Source: Pontivivens ytuae (GTDB lineage Bacteria > Pseudomonadota > Alphaproteobacteria > Rhodobacterales > Rhodobacteraceae). Taken from it: 64,000 bases of DNA. The DNA lies in assembly GCF_015679265.1 (NCBI RefSeq), contig NZ_CP064942.1, positions 2,522,001-2,586,000 on the forward strand, written 5' to 3'. The notes under the pieces were generated by a model, which made no database searches, had not been told where the DNA came from, and was given only the letters and a program-made list of their open reading frames with translations. Of this stretch, positions 42,026-52,032 are shown one piece after another. The first letter of the stretch is position 1. Each line of letters starts with the position of its first letter. The position numbers were made by a program, and so were the translations under genes.

Positions 42026-42934
42026 TCAGTCCTTCTTCACCCGTCCGAAATCGGGTGCGTCGGTGTCCTGCCCGGCCTCCAGGATCCCGCGGCGGATGGC
42101 GCGGGTGCGGGTGAAGTAGTCGTGGAGGTGCTCCCCGTCGCCCTTTCGCACCGCGCGTTGCAGGGCGAAGAGCTCCTCTGTGAAGCGGCCCAGGATCTCC
42201 AGCGTCGCACCGGTATTGTTGAGGAACACGTCCCGCCACATCGTGGGATCGGACGCCGCGATCCGGGTGAAGTCGCGAAAGCCCGCGGCGGAGTACTTGA
42301 TGACCTCGGAATTCGTCACCCGGCGCAGGTCGTCGGCCACGCCGACCATGGTGTAGGCGATCAGGTGCGGCACATGGGAGGTCACGGCGAGCACGCGGTC
42401 GTGGTGCGCCGGATCCATCTCGTCGACATTGGCGCCCATGCCCTCCCAGAACTGCCGGTAGCGGGCGACCTCGTCGCGCGGCGCATCATGAGGGGTCAGC
42501 ACGCAGAAGCGGTTCTCGAAGAGGGTCGCGAAGCCGGACTCCGGGCCCGAATGCTCAGTGCCTGCGAGGGGGTGGGCGGGGATGAAGACGGCGCCCTCGG
42601 GCAGATGGGGCGCGACGGCGTCGGTCACCGCCTGTTTCACAGACCCGACATCGGAGACGACGGTTCCGGGCGCCAGCTTCGGGCCGATCTCGCGCGCGAC
42701 AGCCTCCATCGCGCCGACGGGGACGCAGAGGATGACGAGCTCGGCGCCCTCGACCGCTTCGACCGCCGTCTCCGTCACGCGATCCACGAGGCCGATGCGG
42801 GCTGCGGTGGCGCGGGTCTCTGCCGTGCGGGCTGTGCCCACGACTTCCCTGGCCAGCCCGCGCCGTTTCGCGGCCAGCGCGATGGACCCGGCGATCAGGC
42901 CGAGGCCGATGAGAGCGACGCGGCGGTAGATCAT
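42026..42934 (-). CDS. Prephenate/arogenate dehydrogenase (TyrA/TyrC-like)
   Basis: 302 aa. The Rossmann motif is VALIGLGLIAGSIALA, then VILCVPVGAME and VVSDVGSVK, the conserved HPLAGTEHSGPESG and SHVPHLIAYTMV. It makes tyrosine precursors from prephenate or arogenate. The start overlaps the hisC stop (ATGA), an arrangement common in this group. Confidence 0.93.
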   Translation of the reverse strand: MIYRRVALIGLGLIAGSIALAAKRRGLAREVVGTARTAETRATAARIGLVDRVTETAVEAVEGAELVILCVPVGAMEAVAREIGPKLAPGTVVSDVGSVKQAVTDAVAPHLPEGAVFIPAHPLAGTEHSGPESGFATLFENRFCVLTPHDAPRDEVARYRQFWEGMGANVDEMDPAHHDRVLAVTSHVPHLIAYTMVGVADDLRRVTNSEVIKYSAAGFRDFTRIAASDPTMWRDVFLNNTGATLEILGRFTEELFALQRAVRKGDGEHLHDYFTRTRAIRRGILEAGQDTDAPDFGRVKKD

Positions 42935-44019
42935 CGCGCGGCCATGAACCGGGTCAGCGTGTCGGCGACGCCGCGCATCGAGGCTTCGTCCCCGATCGTG
43001 ATGCGCAGCGAGCCGGGCAGGTTGTAGCCCGACACGTCGCGCACGATCAGTCCGCGCTCGCGCAGGGCCTTGTCGGCGGCCTTCGCGGTCGCGTCGTCGG
43101 GGAAGCGGGCGCAGATGAAGTTGCAGTGCGAGGGATCGCTCTCGATCCCCGCGCGGCGCAACTCGCGCGCCAGCCACTCGCGCCAGATCTCTGTCTGGAT
43201 CACGCAGTGCTCGGTCCACTCGGTGTCGCGCACCGCCGCTTCCGCCGCCGCGAGTGCGGCCGCCGTCACGTTGAACGGACCGCGCACCCGGTTCAGCACG
43301 TCGATCACGTGGGCGGGCGCGTAGGCCCAGCCGATGCGAAGCGCGCCGAGGCCGTAGACCTTCGAGAAGGTGCGGGTCATCACCACGTTGTCCCGCCCCT
43401 CGACGATCGAGAGCGGCTGATAGCCCGGCTCTCGCACGAATTCCGAATAGGCGCCGTCCAGCACCAAGAGGACATGCGGCGGCAGGCTGTCGGCGAGCCG
43501 TGCGATCTCCGCATCCGGGATCAGCGTGCCCGTCGGGTTGTTGGGGTTGGCGACGAAGAGGAGGCGGGTCTTGTCCGTGACGCCGGCGAGAAGCGCGTCG
43601 ACATCCGTTTCCCGGTTCTTCTCCTTCACCACCACGGGCGTCGCGCCCGCGACCTTGCCGTAGATCGCGTACATCGCGAAGCCGTGCTCGGTGTGGACGA
43701 GCTCCGTCCCCGGCCCGGCATAGGCCTGGCAGAGAAGGCTCAGGATCTCGTCCGAGCCCGCACCGCAGATCAGGCGCGCGGGGTCGAGGCCGTGCACCTC
43801 GCCGATCGCGCGGCGCAGCTCCGCGTGGCTGCCGTCGGGATAGATGTTGAGACCGTCGCCCACACGCCGGTAGGCGTCGATGGCGCGCTGCGAGGGGCCG
43901 AGCAGGTTCTCGTTGGAGCTGAGCTTCACCACGCGGTTCGCGCCGTGAACCTTGCTCTCGCCACCCTGGTAGGGGATCACGTCGAGAATGCCGGGTTGCG
44001 GGGCGATCTGGTGGGTCAT
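42931..44019 (-). CDS. hisC: Histidinol-phosphate / aromatic aminotransferase HisC
   Basis: 362 aa from MTHQIAPQPGILDVIPYQGG. PLP features are SSNENLLGPS, NPNNPTG, VLDGAYSEFV and the Schiff-base Lys in TFSKVYGLGALRIGWA. Coupled to tyrA, it may serve both histidine and phenylalanine/tyrosine synthesis. Confidence 0.92.
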   Translation of the reverse strand: MTHQIAPQPGILDVIPYQGGESKVHGANRVVKLSSNENLLGPSQRAIDAYRRVGDGLNIYPDGSHAELRRAIGEVHGLDPARLICGAGSDEILSLLCQAYAGPGTELVHTEHGFAMYAIYGKVAGATPVVVKEKNRETDVDALLAGVTDKTRLLFVANPNNPTGTLIPDAEIARLADSLPPHVLLVLDGAYSEFVREPGYQPLSIVEGRDNVVMTRTFSKVYGLGALRIGWAYAPAHVIDVLNRVRGPFNVTAAALAAAEAAVRDTEWTEHCVIQTEIWREWLARELRRAGIESDPSHCNFICARFPDDATAKAADKALRERGLIVRDVSGYNLPGSLRITIGDEASMRGVADTLTRFMAAR

Positions 44020-44021
44020 TT

Positions 44022-44999
44022 CTAGGCCTTCGCTGGAGGTCGAAGCTCCTCGTAACGCGGGCGCTCGGCCTTTTCCAGCGCTTCGGCGTCGAGATGATGC
44101 CGCAGGAAGCTGCCGATGCGGTCGAGCGCCTCGTCGGCCTCCGGCAGCCAGCCGTGGAACAGGTGCCAGCAATGGGGCGTGCGGTTCCAGATCTCCAGCG
44201 TGACATCCGTTCCGAAGCGTTCGAGCCGGGCCGCCATGAGGCGGGCGTCATCCTCCAGCACCTCGGCGGCGCTGGCGTGGATCAGCACGGGCGGCGCGCC
44301 ACGGAACGTGCCGAAGAGCGGCGAGGCGGTGGGATCATCCGCCGGGCCGCCGCCCATGTAGATGTCGCGCGCCTGTCCGATGCGGCTGGTGGGCAGCATC
44401 GCCTCGCGCAGCGCGTTGCGGTGATGGCTCTCGTTCGACAGCGTCATGTCGGTCCACGGGCTCATCAGGGCGAGCGCGCCGGGCCGCGGGGCGTCTTCGA
44501 TGCAGAGGCTGTGCAGGAGCGCGAGGGCAAGGCCGCCGCCCGCGCTGTCCCCGGTCAGGCCGATGCGGTCTGGGGAGAGCCCCTTCTCGAGCATCGCCTG
44601 CCAGACGGCCCGCGCATCCTCGACGGCCGCGGGGAACGGATGCTCCGGCGCGAGGCGGTAATGGGGCAGCAGCACGCGCAGACCGGTGCGCTCCGCGAGG
44701 GCGGCGGCAAGGTGCCGGTGCGTCGCGGGCGAGCCCATCAGGAAGGCGCCGCCGTGGAAATGGATGATCATCCGGTCCTGCGGCGCGCCGTCGGGTATGA
44801 TCCAGACGCATTCGATCGAACCATAGGGGCCGGGCACGAAATCGCCGTGCTGGCGCACCGTCTCCGGCCAGCGGAAGACGCGATCCGCGGTGCGCTTCAT
44901 GCCCGCGCGCAGGCGCATCGGATCGTCGGGTGCGCGCGCGAGCAGCGGCTTCTCGATCCAGCGCAGGTAGGTGTTGAGAAGGGCAAGCTGGATCGACAT
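44022..44999 (-). CDS. Alpha/beta hydrolase, hormone-sensitive lipase family
   Basis: 325 aa. The oxyanion HGGAF motif is in IIHFHGGAFLMGSPATH, the nucleophile elbow is GLTGDSAGGGLAL, and the acid and His are in PPVLIHASAAEVLEDDARL and HCWHLF. Esterase or lipase of unknown substrate. It ends 2 nt before hisC and overlaps gshB. Confidence 0.88.
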   Translation of the reverse strand: MSIQLALLNTYLRWIEKPLLARAPDDPMRLRAGMKRTADRVFRWPETVRQHGDFVPGPYGSIECVWIIPDGAPQDRMIIHFHGGAFLMGSPATHRHLAAALAERTGLRVLLPHYRLAPEHPFPAAVEDARAVWQAMLEKGLSPDRIGLTGDSAGGGLALALLHSLCIEDAPRPGALALMSPWTDMTLSNESHHRNALREAMLPTSRIGQARDIYMGGGPADDPTASPLFGTFRGAPPVLIHASAAEVLEDDARLMAARLERFGTDVTLEIWNRTPHCWHLFHGWLPEADEALDRIGSFLRHHLDAEALEKAERPRYEELRPPAKA

Positions 45000-45940
45000 C
45001 AGGTCCGCCGCGCCTCGATGGCCTCCCAGATGCGGGCGGTGACATTGGTGCCGTCGAAGCGTTCGAGCTCCTGCAGGCCCGTGGGGGAGGTCACGTTGAT
45101 CTCCGTCAGCCAGTCGCCGATCACGTCGATGCCGACGAAGATCTGCCCGTGATCACGCAAGGTCGGTCCGATGGCCTCGCAGATCTCGCGGTCGCGCGGG
45201 GTCAGCTCCACCTTCTCCGCCTTGCCGCCGACATGCATGTTCGAACGGGTCTCGCCCGCCGCGGGCACCCGGTTGATCGCGCCGACCGGCTCCCCATCGA
45301 CGAGGATGATGCGCTTGTCGCCCTTGGAGACGGCGGGCAGGAACTTTTGCATGATCAGGGGTTCGCGGTTGATGCCGGAGAAGAGCTCATGCAGCGAGGC
45401 GAGGTTGCGGTCCTCCGGCGTCAGGCGGAACACGCCCGCGCCGCCATTGCCGTAGAGCGGCTTGAGGATGACGTCCTCGTGCTCGGCGCGGAACTCGCGC
45501 AGGGTCTGCAGGTCGCGCGCGATCAGCGTGGGTGGGGTGAGGTCGGGGAAGCGGAGCACCAGAAGCTTCTCCGGGAAATTGCGCACCCAGGTCGGGTCAT
45601 TCACCACCAGCGTGCCCGGGTGGACGAAGTCGAGCAGATGCGTGGTCGTGATGTAGCTCATGTCGAAGGGCGGGTCCTGGCGCAGCCAGACCACGTCCCA
45701 GTCGGCGAGATCGACCTCGGTCTCGGGCTCCGCGTCGTAGTGATCGCCATGGGTCCGCCGGAGAGAGACGCGATGGCCGCGCGCGAGCACGCGCCCCTCC
45801 CGCCAGCTTAGCCCGTTCGGGGTGTAGACGAAGAGCTCGTGCCCGCGCGCCTGCGCCTCCTCCATGATGCGGAACGTGCTGTCCGCATCGATGTCGACAT
45901 CGGCGAGCGGGTCCATCTGAACGGCGACCTTGAGCGTCAT
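44999..45940 (-). CDS. gshB: Glutathione synthetase
   Basis: 313 aa from [23 protein letters not shown], with AGGAGAGG upstream. ATP-grasp features are [34 protein letters not shown] and [21 protein letters not shown]. It joins gamma-glutamylcysteine and glycine. It follows the BON lipoprotein gene. Confidence 0.95.
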   Translation of the reverse strand: MTLKVAVQMDPLADVDIDADSTFRIMEEAQARGHELFVYTPNGLSWREGRVLARGHRVSLRRTHGDHYDAEPETEVDLADWDVVWLRQDPPFDMSYITTTHLLDFVHPGTLVVNDPTWVRNFPEKLLVLRFPDLTPPTLIARDLQTLREFRAEHEDVILKPLYGNGGAGVFRLTPEDRNLASLHELFSGINREPLIMQKFLPAVSKGDKRIILVDGEPVGAINRVPAAGETRSNMHVGGKAEKVELTPRDREICEAIGPTLRDHGQIFVGIDVIGDWLTEINVTSPTGLQELERFDGTNVTARIWEAIEARRT

Positions 45941-45980
45941 CGCCTCTCCTTTCCGGGACGGAGCACCCGGAACCGGGCGC

Positions 45981-46583
45981 TCAGGTATTGTCGCGCCGGC
46001 GCCGCGGATCGTCGACGAACAGTACGTGGCTGACCACCTGTTCGACGCCGGAGACCCGGGCGGCCGCATCGGTGACCTTGCGCAGCTCCTCGGCGTCCTG
46101 CGCCAGCCCCATCACATGGACCACACCGTTCACCGTTTCAACGCTGTAGTTCACGAACTGCACGTCCTCCAGATCGAGGAGGCGGAAGCGCACCGTGTTG
46201 CTGATCCGCGCGTCGTTGGCGAGGTCGCCGAAGCCTCGATCCGCAACGATGAGCTCGTTGATCACGTCGCGCACGTCCTGCACGGAGAGCGCGATCTCCT
46301 CCGCCTGCTGGCGCCGTGCCTCGTTCGGAACGGCGCCCAGAAGGACGACGCGGCCCTCGGTCACGTCGGTGGAGACCTGCCCGAAGAGGCTGGCATCCGT
46401 CTGCAGCAGCGCATTGTTGATCCGCACCTTGATCTCGGTATCGGTCAGCGCCTCACCGGTGCTGCGTTCCTGGGCGGCGGTGACCGCCCCCGTGGCGATG
46501 CCGCCAACCGTCAGCGGAGCGCATCCGCCCGCCGCCAGCGCAAAGGCGAGCATCACGCCCGGCCCCCGTTTGAAGAAAGACAT
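45981..46583 (-). CDS. BON-domain lipoprotein
   Basis: 200 aa. The lipoprotein signal ends in ALAAGGC. Two BON domains follow ([21 protein letters not shown] and [20 protein letters not shown], each with a following Gly-Val-Val-like strand). OsmY/DolP-like envelope role. It sits in the conserved gshB-BON-yraN-rsmI order. Confidence 0.9.
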   Translation of the reverse strand: MSFFKRGPGVMLAFALAAGGCAPLTVGGIATGAVTAAQERSTGEALTDTEIKVRINNALLQTDASLFGQVSTDVTEGRVVLLGAVPNEARRQQAEEIALSVQDVRDVINELIVADRGFGDLANDARISNTVRFRLLDLEDVQFVNYSVETVNGVVHVMGLAQDAEELRKVTDAAARVSGVEQVVSHVLFVDDPRRRRDNT

Positions 46584-46614
46584 GCTCGATCCCTTTTCCG
46601 CCTGTATCCATGCC

Positions 46615-47058
46615 TCAGTACGGGTGAGCGTTCTCCAGGATCTCGACGCCGCCATGGCGGTCGGCGAGGACCACGTCGAAGCGCAGGTCGGTCCGTGCGC
46701 TCACTCCGTGTTCCATGATATAGGCGTTCGCCGCCGCCTCCAAGCGTGACCATTGCCGGGGTGTGATGGCGGCTGCGGCCTCCTCGATCGTGCGGCGGGA
46801 TTTGACCTCGCAAAAGACGAGCCTGCCGCCGAGTTCCAGGATCAGGTCGATCTCCCCGACGCCGCGCCGCCGGAACCGCCGTGCGACCAGCCGAGCGCCC
46901 TGCATCCGGTAGAGCCGCAGGGCGGCCTCCTCGGCCGCCTCGCCGGCTGCGTGGGCCAAGGCACCTCGGCGTCGGCGTGCCAGATCCGGCGACGGTACCG
47001 GAATCGGCGGGCGATCTAGCGCCTCAAGGAAATCGAGCTGTCTCGGTTCGACTGACAT
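46615..47058 (-). CDS. yraN: YraN family (UPF0102) protein
   Basis: 147 aa. The predicted nuclease-like core is GVGEIDLILELGGRLVFCEVKSR (D and ExK of a PD-(D/E)XK fold), preceded by GARLVARRFR. Its function is unproven. It is next to rsmI as in many Proteobacteria. Confidence 0.92.
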   Translation of the reverse strand: MSVEPRQLDFLEALDRPPIPVPSPDLARRRRGALAHAAGEAAEEAALRLYRMQGARLVARRFRRRGVGEIDLILELGGRLVFCEVKSRRTIEEAAAAITPRQWSRLEAAANAYIMEHGVSARTDLRFDVVLADRHGGVEILENAHPY

Positions 47059-47081
47059 GACACCGTCAGACCACGATTCCC

Positions 47082-47927
47082 CTAATCATCCCTTAATCCC
47101 AGCGCCATCTTGTAGATCTCCTTGCGGGGGCGGCCCGTCTGCCGTGCCACGGCATCGGCTGCGTCGCGCGTCCGCATGGTTTCCAGCGCGCTGCGTAACA
47201 GATCCTCGACGGTTTTGTCGTCGGCGGCTTTTGCTTCGGGCGGGCCGATCACGAGGACGATTTCGCCGCGGGGAGGATCTTCGGTGGTACGCGCGAGGTC
47301 CGTGAGGGTCCCGCGCCGCACCTCCTCGAACCGTTTGGTGAGTTCCCGGCAGATCGCCGCATCGCGGGTGCCGCCGAGGATCTCGGCCATGTCGGCCAGC
47401 GCGGCGGCGAGCCGGCGCGGGCTCTCGTAGAAGACCAGCGTGGCGGGCACCGCCGCGATCTCCTCTAGGAAGCGCCGCCGCGCGCCGGCCTTCGGTGGCG
47501 GGAAGCCCGCGAAGAGGAAGCGGTCCGTGGGCAGCCCCGCCACGGCAAGGGCCGCGAGCAGGGCCGAGGCACCGGGGGCCGTGCGGACCTCGTATCCGGC
47601 CTCGATCACCGCGCGGGCGAGTTGCAGGCCCGGATCGGCGACCAGCGGCGTCCCGGCGTCCGAGGCGTAGGCGACGCTTTTGCCCTCAGCCAGCGCGGCT
47701 AGCAGCTTCGGCCGCTGCGCCGGGCCATTGTGGTCGTGATAAGGCAGGAGCGGCCGGCCGTTCAGCGCGATGCCGTGGATCTCCATCAATCTGCGCAGGG
47801 TCCGCGTATCCTCCGCCGCGAGCACATCCGCGCCCGCCAGCACGTCGAGCGCCTTCAGCGTCACGTCGCGCGCCGCACCGATCGGGGTGGAGACGAGATG
47901 GAGGGCAGGTTCGATCGGGTCAGGCAT
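47082..47927 (-). CDS. rsmI: 16S rRNA 2'-O-methyltransferase RsmI
   Basis: 281 aa. SAM-MT signatures are LHLVSTPIGAARDVTLKALDVL, AEDTRTLRRLMEIHGI, ASDAGTPLVADPG and FYESPRRL. It methylates C1402 of 16S rRNA. Divergent from the lipoprotein gene (111-nt gap). Confidence 0.96.
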   Translation of the reverse strand: MPDPIEPALHLVSTPIGAARDVTLKALDVLAGADVLAAEDTRTLRRLMEIHGIALNGRPLLPYHDHNGPAQRPKLLAALAEGKSVAYASDAGTPLVADPGLQLARAVIEAGYEVRTAPGASALLAALAVAGLPTDRFLFAGFPPPKAGARRRFLEEIAAVPATLVFYESPRRLAAALADMAEILGGTRDAAICRELTKRFEEVRRGTLTDLARTTEDPPRGEIVLVIGPPEAKAADDKTVEDLLRSALETMRTRDAADAVARQTGRPRKEIYKMALGLRDD

Positions 47928-48038
47928 CGGCGGGGTCCACTGGCGAATTCCGGCTTTGCCCCGGCCGGGCCGCAGACTACCATGCCGGTCCCGACCCGCC
48001 GGCCTGCCGCGCGGCCCGAACGAGACAGGAGGCGCATG

Positions 48039-49265
48039 ATGCGCGAAACACCGACCGCCGTCACCCGGATTTTCCGCGCTGGAGCGGCCATGGCTCTCGC
48101 CGCGCTGGTGGCCGGATGCGTCCAGCAGCCCGGACAGCGCACGACGACCACGCCTACGCAGACCGCGCCAGAGCGCACGGTTCTGGCCCCCGGCCAGGTC
48201 GATCCGAACGGACCGGTGCAGGTGGCCCTGCTGGTGCCCACGGGCAGCGGCAATGCGGAGCGGGACGCCATCGGCCGCTCGCTGGAGCAGGCGGCGCGGC
48301 TGGCCGTGGCGGATGCGTCGAGCGTCAACATCCAGCTTCAGGTGATCCCGACCGGCGGCAATGCTGGTCGTGCAGGCGGGGCGGCGGCGCAGGCGATCGC
48401 GCAGGGGGCCGATGTGATCGTCGGGCCGCTTTTCTCAACCTCCGTCGCGCAGGTGGGGCCGACGGCGCAGGCGGCGGGCGTGCCGGTCTTCGCCTTCTCC
48501 AACAATCCCGCCGTGGCCGGGCAGAACGTCTACATTCTCGGCAAGACCTTCGAGGACAGTGCGGCGCGCATGCTCTCCTTCGCCGCGGCGCAGGGGCGCA
48601 ACCGGGCAGGCGTGATCTACACGCAGGATGCCGAGGGGCAGGCGGCGCTCAACGCCGTGCAGGCCGCGTCCCGGCGGACCAATGCGCAGCTCGTGGCGTC
48701 CGCCTCCTACCCCCGGTCACGGGAAGGTATCCCGGCGGCGGGTGAGGCGTTCACCAGCGCCATGACCTCCGCCGGAGCCAATGCGGTCGTGATGTCGGAT
48801 CGCGGCACGGGCCTGATCTATGCCGCATCCTTCCTGCCGTTCTACGGCCTCGATGTGGACAACGTGCAGGTCATGGGCCTGCAGGAGCTGTCGGGCGGGG
48901 CCATCGCGGCCGAGCGTGCGCTGGACGGCGCGTGGTACACCGTGGCCGACCCGGCGCGGGCCGAAGCCTTTGCCGCGCGCTACGCCTCGCGCTACGGCAG
49001 TCAGCCGCATCCGCTTGCGGGGCTCGCCTATGATGGTATTGCTGCGGTTGCCGCCCTGATCGCGGAGGCCCGCCAGACCGGCGACTTCAACGTGTTCGCG
49101 GCACAGAACATCACCAGCCCCGCCGGTTTCGCCGGGGTGGAGGGCGCGTTCCGCTTCCGGCCCGATGGCGGCAACGAACGCGCGCTCGCGATCATGGAAG
49201 TGAGCCGTGACGGACCCCAGCTTGTTGATCCCGCCCCAGCCGCATTCGGACTCGCCGGTTTCTGA
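48039..49265 (+). CDS. LppC/LivK-like lipoprotein (penicillin-binding protein activator family)
   Basis: 408 aa. The start at 48039 is 6 nt after AGGAGG. The lipobox is LAALVAGC. A type I periplasmic-binding fold follows (QVALLVPTGSG, GADVIVGPLFSTSVAQVG, VPVFAFSNNPAVAG). The family activates penicillin-binding proteins (LpoA-like) from the outer membrane; the same place upstream of glnD is usual here. Confidence 0.88.
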   Translation: MRETPTAVTRIFRAGAAMALAALVAGCVQQPGQRTTTTPTQTAPERTVLAPGQVDPNGPVQVALLVPTGSGNAERDAIGRSLEQAARLAVADASSVNIQLQVIPTGGNAGRAGGAAAQAIAQGADVIVGPLFSTSVAQVGPTAQAAGVPVFAFSNNPAVAGQNVYILGKTFEDSAARMLSFAAAQGRNRAGVIYTQDAEGQAALNAVQAASRRTNAQLVASASYPRSREGIPAAGEAFTSAMTSAGANAVVMSDRGTGLIYAASFLPFYGLDVDNVQVMGLQELSGGAIAAERALDGAWYTVADPARAEAFAARYASRYGSQPHPLAGLAYDGIAAVAALIAEARQTGDFNVFAAQNITSPAGFAGVEGAFRFRPDGGNERALAIMEVSRDGPQLVDPAPAAFGLAGF

Positions 49266-49272
49266 CCCGGCG

Positions 49273-52026
49273 ATGACCGACCCGTCCGCCAGCGAATTCG
49301 AGCTGGCGGGGCGGGTGATCGAGCCGGAGGCGTTGATCGCGCGGATCGCGGCGAGCGATGCCTCAACGGCGGCCGAGTATCGGGAGACCGCGCTGGCCGA
49401 GCTGCGCGCGGTGCAGGAGACCGCCCGCGCGCGCATCGCGGCCGCCCTTGCCGATGCGCCGCTCTGCGGGCCGCAGGCCGCGCGCGCCTATAGCCGCCTG
49501 ATGGACGGGCTGGTGCGCACGGCGCTCGAGGTCGTCTCCCGCTGGCTGCACCCCAACCCGACTCCGACCGAAAGCCAGCGCATTGCAGTGCTCGCCGTCG
49601 GTGGCTTCGGGCGGGCGGAGATGGCGCCGTTCTCCGACGTCGATCTGCTGTTCCTCACGCCTTACAAGCAGACCGCCTGGGGCGAGAGCCTGATCGAGGC
49701 GGTGCTCTACCTCCTCTGGGATCTCAAGCTGAAGGTCGGCCAGTCGGTGCGCACGATCGAGCAGTGCCTGCGGCTGGGGCGCGAGGACATGACCATCCGC
49801 ACCTCGCTGCTGGAGCGGCGGCTGATCTGGGGCGACGAGAGTCTGTCCGCCGAGCTCGACACCCGGATCTGGGACGAGCTATTCCGCGACACGGGCCCCG
49901 CCTTCGTGGAGGCGAAGCTCGCCGAGCGCGAGACGCGGCACGAGAAGAACGGCGGGTCGCGCTACCTCGTCGAGCCCAACGTCAAGGAATCGAAGGGCGG
50001 GCTGCGCGATCTGCAGGCGCTCTACTGGATCGAAAAGTACCTCTACAACGTCGACAGCATCCGCACGCTGGTGGACAAGGGCGTGTTCTCAGAAGACGAG
50101 TACGCGATCTTCTCCGCGGCCGAGAGCTTTCTGTGGTCGGTGCGCTGCCACCTGCACCTCGCCGCCGGGCGCGCGACGGAGCAGCTCGGCTTCGACATGC
50201 AGGTCGAGGTGGCCCGCGCGATGGGGTTCGAGGATGCGGACGGCCAGCGCGGGGTGGAGCGGTTCATGCAGGTCTATTTCCTGCACGCCCGTTCGGTCGG
50301 GGAGCTCAGCCGGATCTTCCTCGTCGCGCTGGAGGCGACGCATATCAAGCAGCGCCCGTCGCTGAGCCGGGCGATCGGCGGGCTCTTTTCCCGAGATCGG
50401 ACGCCCGATGGCTTCGCGCTCGCAGACGGGCGGCTGACGGTGGAGGATCCGGATGCGTTTCTCGCCGATCCGGTGAACCTGCTGCGGCTCTTCCAGGTGG
50501 GGGTGGAGACCGGGGCGCTGATCCATCCCGACGCGCTGCGGCTCGCCACCGCCAATCTCGACCTCCTGGAGCAGATCCGCGGTGACGAACGCGCCAACCG
50601 GATCTTCCTCCATCTGCTGGTGGGCAACCGCAACCCGGAGCGGGGCCTGCGGCGGATGAACGAGACCGGCGTGCTGGGGGCCTTCCTGCCGGAATTCGGG
50701 CGCATCGTCGCGATGATGCAGTTCAACATGTACCACCACTACACGGTGGACGAGCACACGATCACCTGCATCTCCGTCATGTCGAAGATCGAGCGCGGGG
50801 AGCTGGAGGACGAGCTGCCTTACGCCACCGAGATCATGGCGAAGGACATCAATCGCCGCGCGCTCTACGTCGCCATGCTGCTCCACGACATCGGCAAGGG
50901 CCGGTCGGAGGATCACTCGGAACTCGGTGCCGAGATGGCGGCGGAGATCTGCCCGCGGCTCGGGCTGGACGAGGCGGATACGGAGCTCGTGGTCTGGCTG
51001 GTGCGCCACCACCTCCTGATGAGCGACACGGCGCAGAAGCGCGACATTTCCGACCCGCGCACGGTCAGCGACTTCGCCAAGACCGTGGCGAGCATGGAGC
51101 GGCTCAGGCTTCTGCTAGTCCTCACAGTCTGCGACATTCGCGGGGTGGGGCCGAACACGTGGAACAACTGGAAGGCGACGCTGCTGCGCCAGCTCTATTC
51201 CTACACCGCCGACTACCTGACCGACGGCCTCGAAAGCCCGACCCGCGACCAGCGGGAGGAGGACGCGAAGGCGGCCCTTGCCGAGGCGCTGTCCGACATG
51301 CCGGCGGAGCAGATGCAGGCCGAGCTCGAGCGTCACTACACGCCCTACTGGCTGGGGCTCTCCACTGCGACGCAGGTGTGTGTGGCCCGGATGATCCCGG
51401 CGGTAGACGATGACCGGGTAGAAAGCGATTTCGTGGAGGATCCGGAGCGGGACGCGACCCGCGTGACCTTCGTGAACGCAGACCATCCGGGCGTCTTCGC
51501 CCGGCTCGCGGGCGCGCTGGCGCTGGTGGGCGCCAACGTGCTCGACGCGCGGACCTACACCACCTCGGACGGCTACGCGATCTCGGTCTTCTGGATCCAG
51601 GACGCGGACGAGACGCCCTACGAGAAGGCGCGACTGAAGCGGCTGCGGGACACGGTGATGCGCACCCTGATGGGCGAGGTCGTGGCGCGCGCCGCCCTCG
51701 ATCCCAAGGACAAGATCAAGCGGCGGGAAAAGGACTTCATCGTTCCGACCCGCATCCGCTTCGACAACCAGGGCTCGGACCTCTTCACCATCGTGGAGGT
51801 CGACACGCGCGACCGGCCGGGACTGTTGCACGACCTCACGCGGGCTCTGGCGGCGTCGAACGTCAACATCTTCTCCGCCATCATTGCGACCTATGGCGAG
51901 CAGGCGGTGGACACGTTCTACGTGAAGGACCTGTTCGGGATGAAGCTCACCTCCGAAAGCAAGCGCCGGCAGGTGGAGCGGGCGCTGCGCGATGCGGTCA
52001 TGCGGCGGCCGGAGGGAACGCGCTGA
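49273..52026 (+). CDS. glnD: PII uridylyltransferase/uridylyl-removing enzyme GlnD
   Basis: 917 aa. The nucleotidyltransferase motif is VGGFGRAEMAPFSDVDLLFL (about 110-130), the HD domain has LLHDIGKGRSEDHS (about 537), and two ACT domains begin about 729 (NADHPGVFARLAGAL) and 837 (DTRDRPGLLHDLTRAL). It uridylylates or deuridylylates PII in nitrogen sensing. The start 7 nt after the preceding stop was chosen over a GTG at 49207 that overlaps that gene. Confidence 0.96.
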   Translation: MTDPSASEFELAGRVIEPEALIARIAASDASTAAEYRETALAELRAVQETARARIAAALADAPLCGPQAARAYSRLMDGLVRTALEVVSRWLHPNPTPTESQRIAVLAVGGFGRAEMAPFSDVDLLFLTPYKQTAWGESLIEAVLYLLWDLKLKVGQSVRTIEQCLRLGREDMTIRTSLLERRLIWGDESLSAELDTRIWDELFRDTGPAFVEAKLAERETRHEKNGGSRYLVEPNVKESKGGLRDLQALYWIEKYLYNVDSIRTLVDKGVFSEDEYAIFSAAESFLWSVRCHLHLAAGRATEQLGFDMQVEVARAMGFEDADGQRGVERFMQVYFLHARSVGELSRIFLVALEATHIKQRPSLSRAIGGLFSRDRTPDGFALADGRLTVEDPDAFLADPVNLLRLFQVGVETGALIHPDALRLATANLDLLEQIRGDERANRIFLHLLVGNRNPERGLRRMNETGVLGAFLPEFGRIVAMMQFNMYHHYTVDEHTITCISVMSKIERGELEDELPYATEIMAKDINRRALYVAMLLHDIGKGRSEDHSELGAEMAAEICPRLGLDEADTELVVWLVRHHLLMSDTAQKRDISDPRTVSDFAKTVASMERLRLLLVLTVCDIRGVGPNTWNNWKATLLRQLYSYTADYLTDGLESPTRDQREEDAKAALAEALSDMPAEQMQAELERHYTPYWLGLSTATQVCVARMIPAVDDDRVESDFVEDPERDATRVTFVNADHPGVFARLAGALALVGANVLDARTYTTSDGYAISVFWIQDADETPYEKARLKRLRDTVMRTLMGEVVARAALDPKDKIKRREKDFIVPTRIRFDNQGSDLFTIVEVDTRDRPGLLHDLTRALAASNVNIFSAIIATYGEQAVDTFYVKDLFGMKLTSESKRRQVERALRDAVMRRPEGTR

Positions 52027-52032
52027 GCGGGC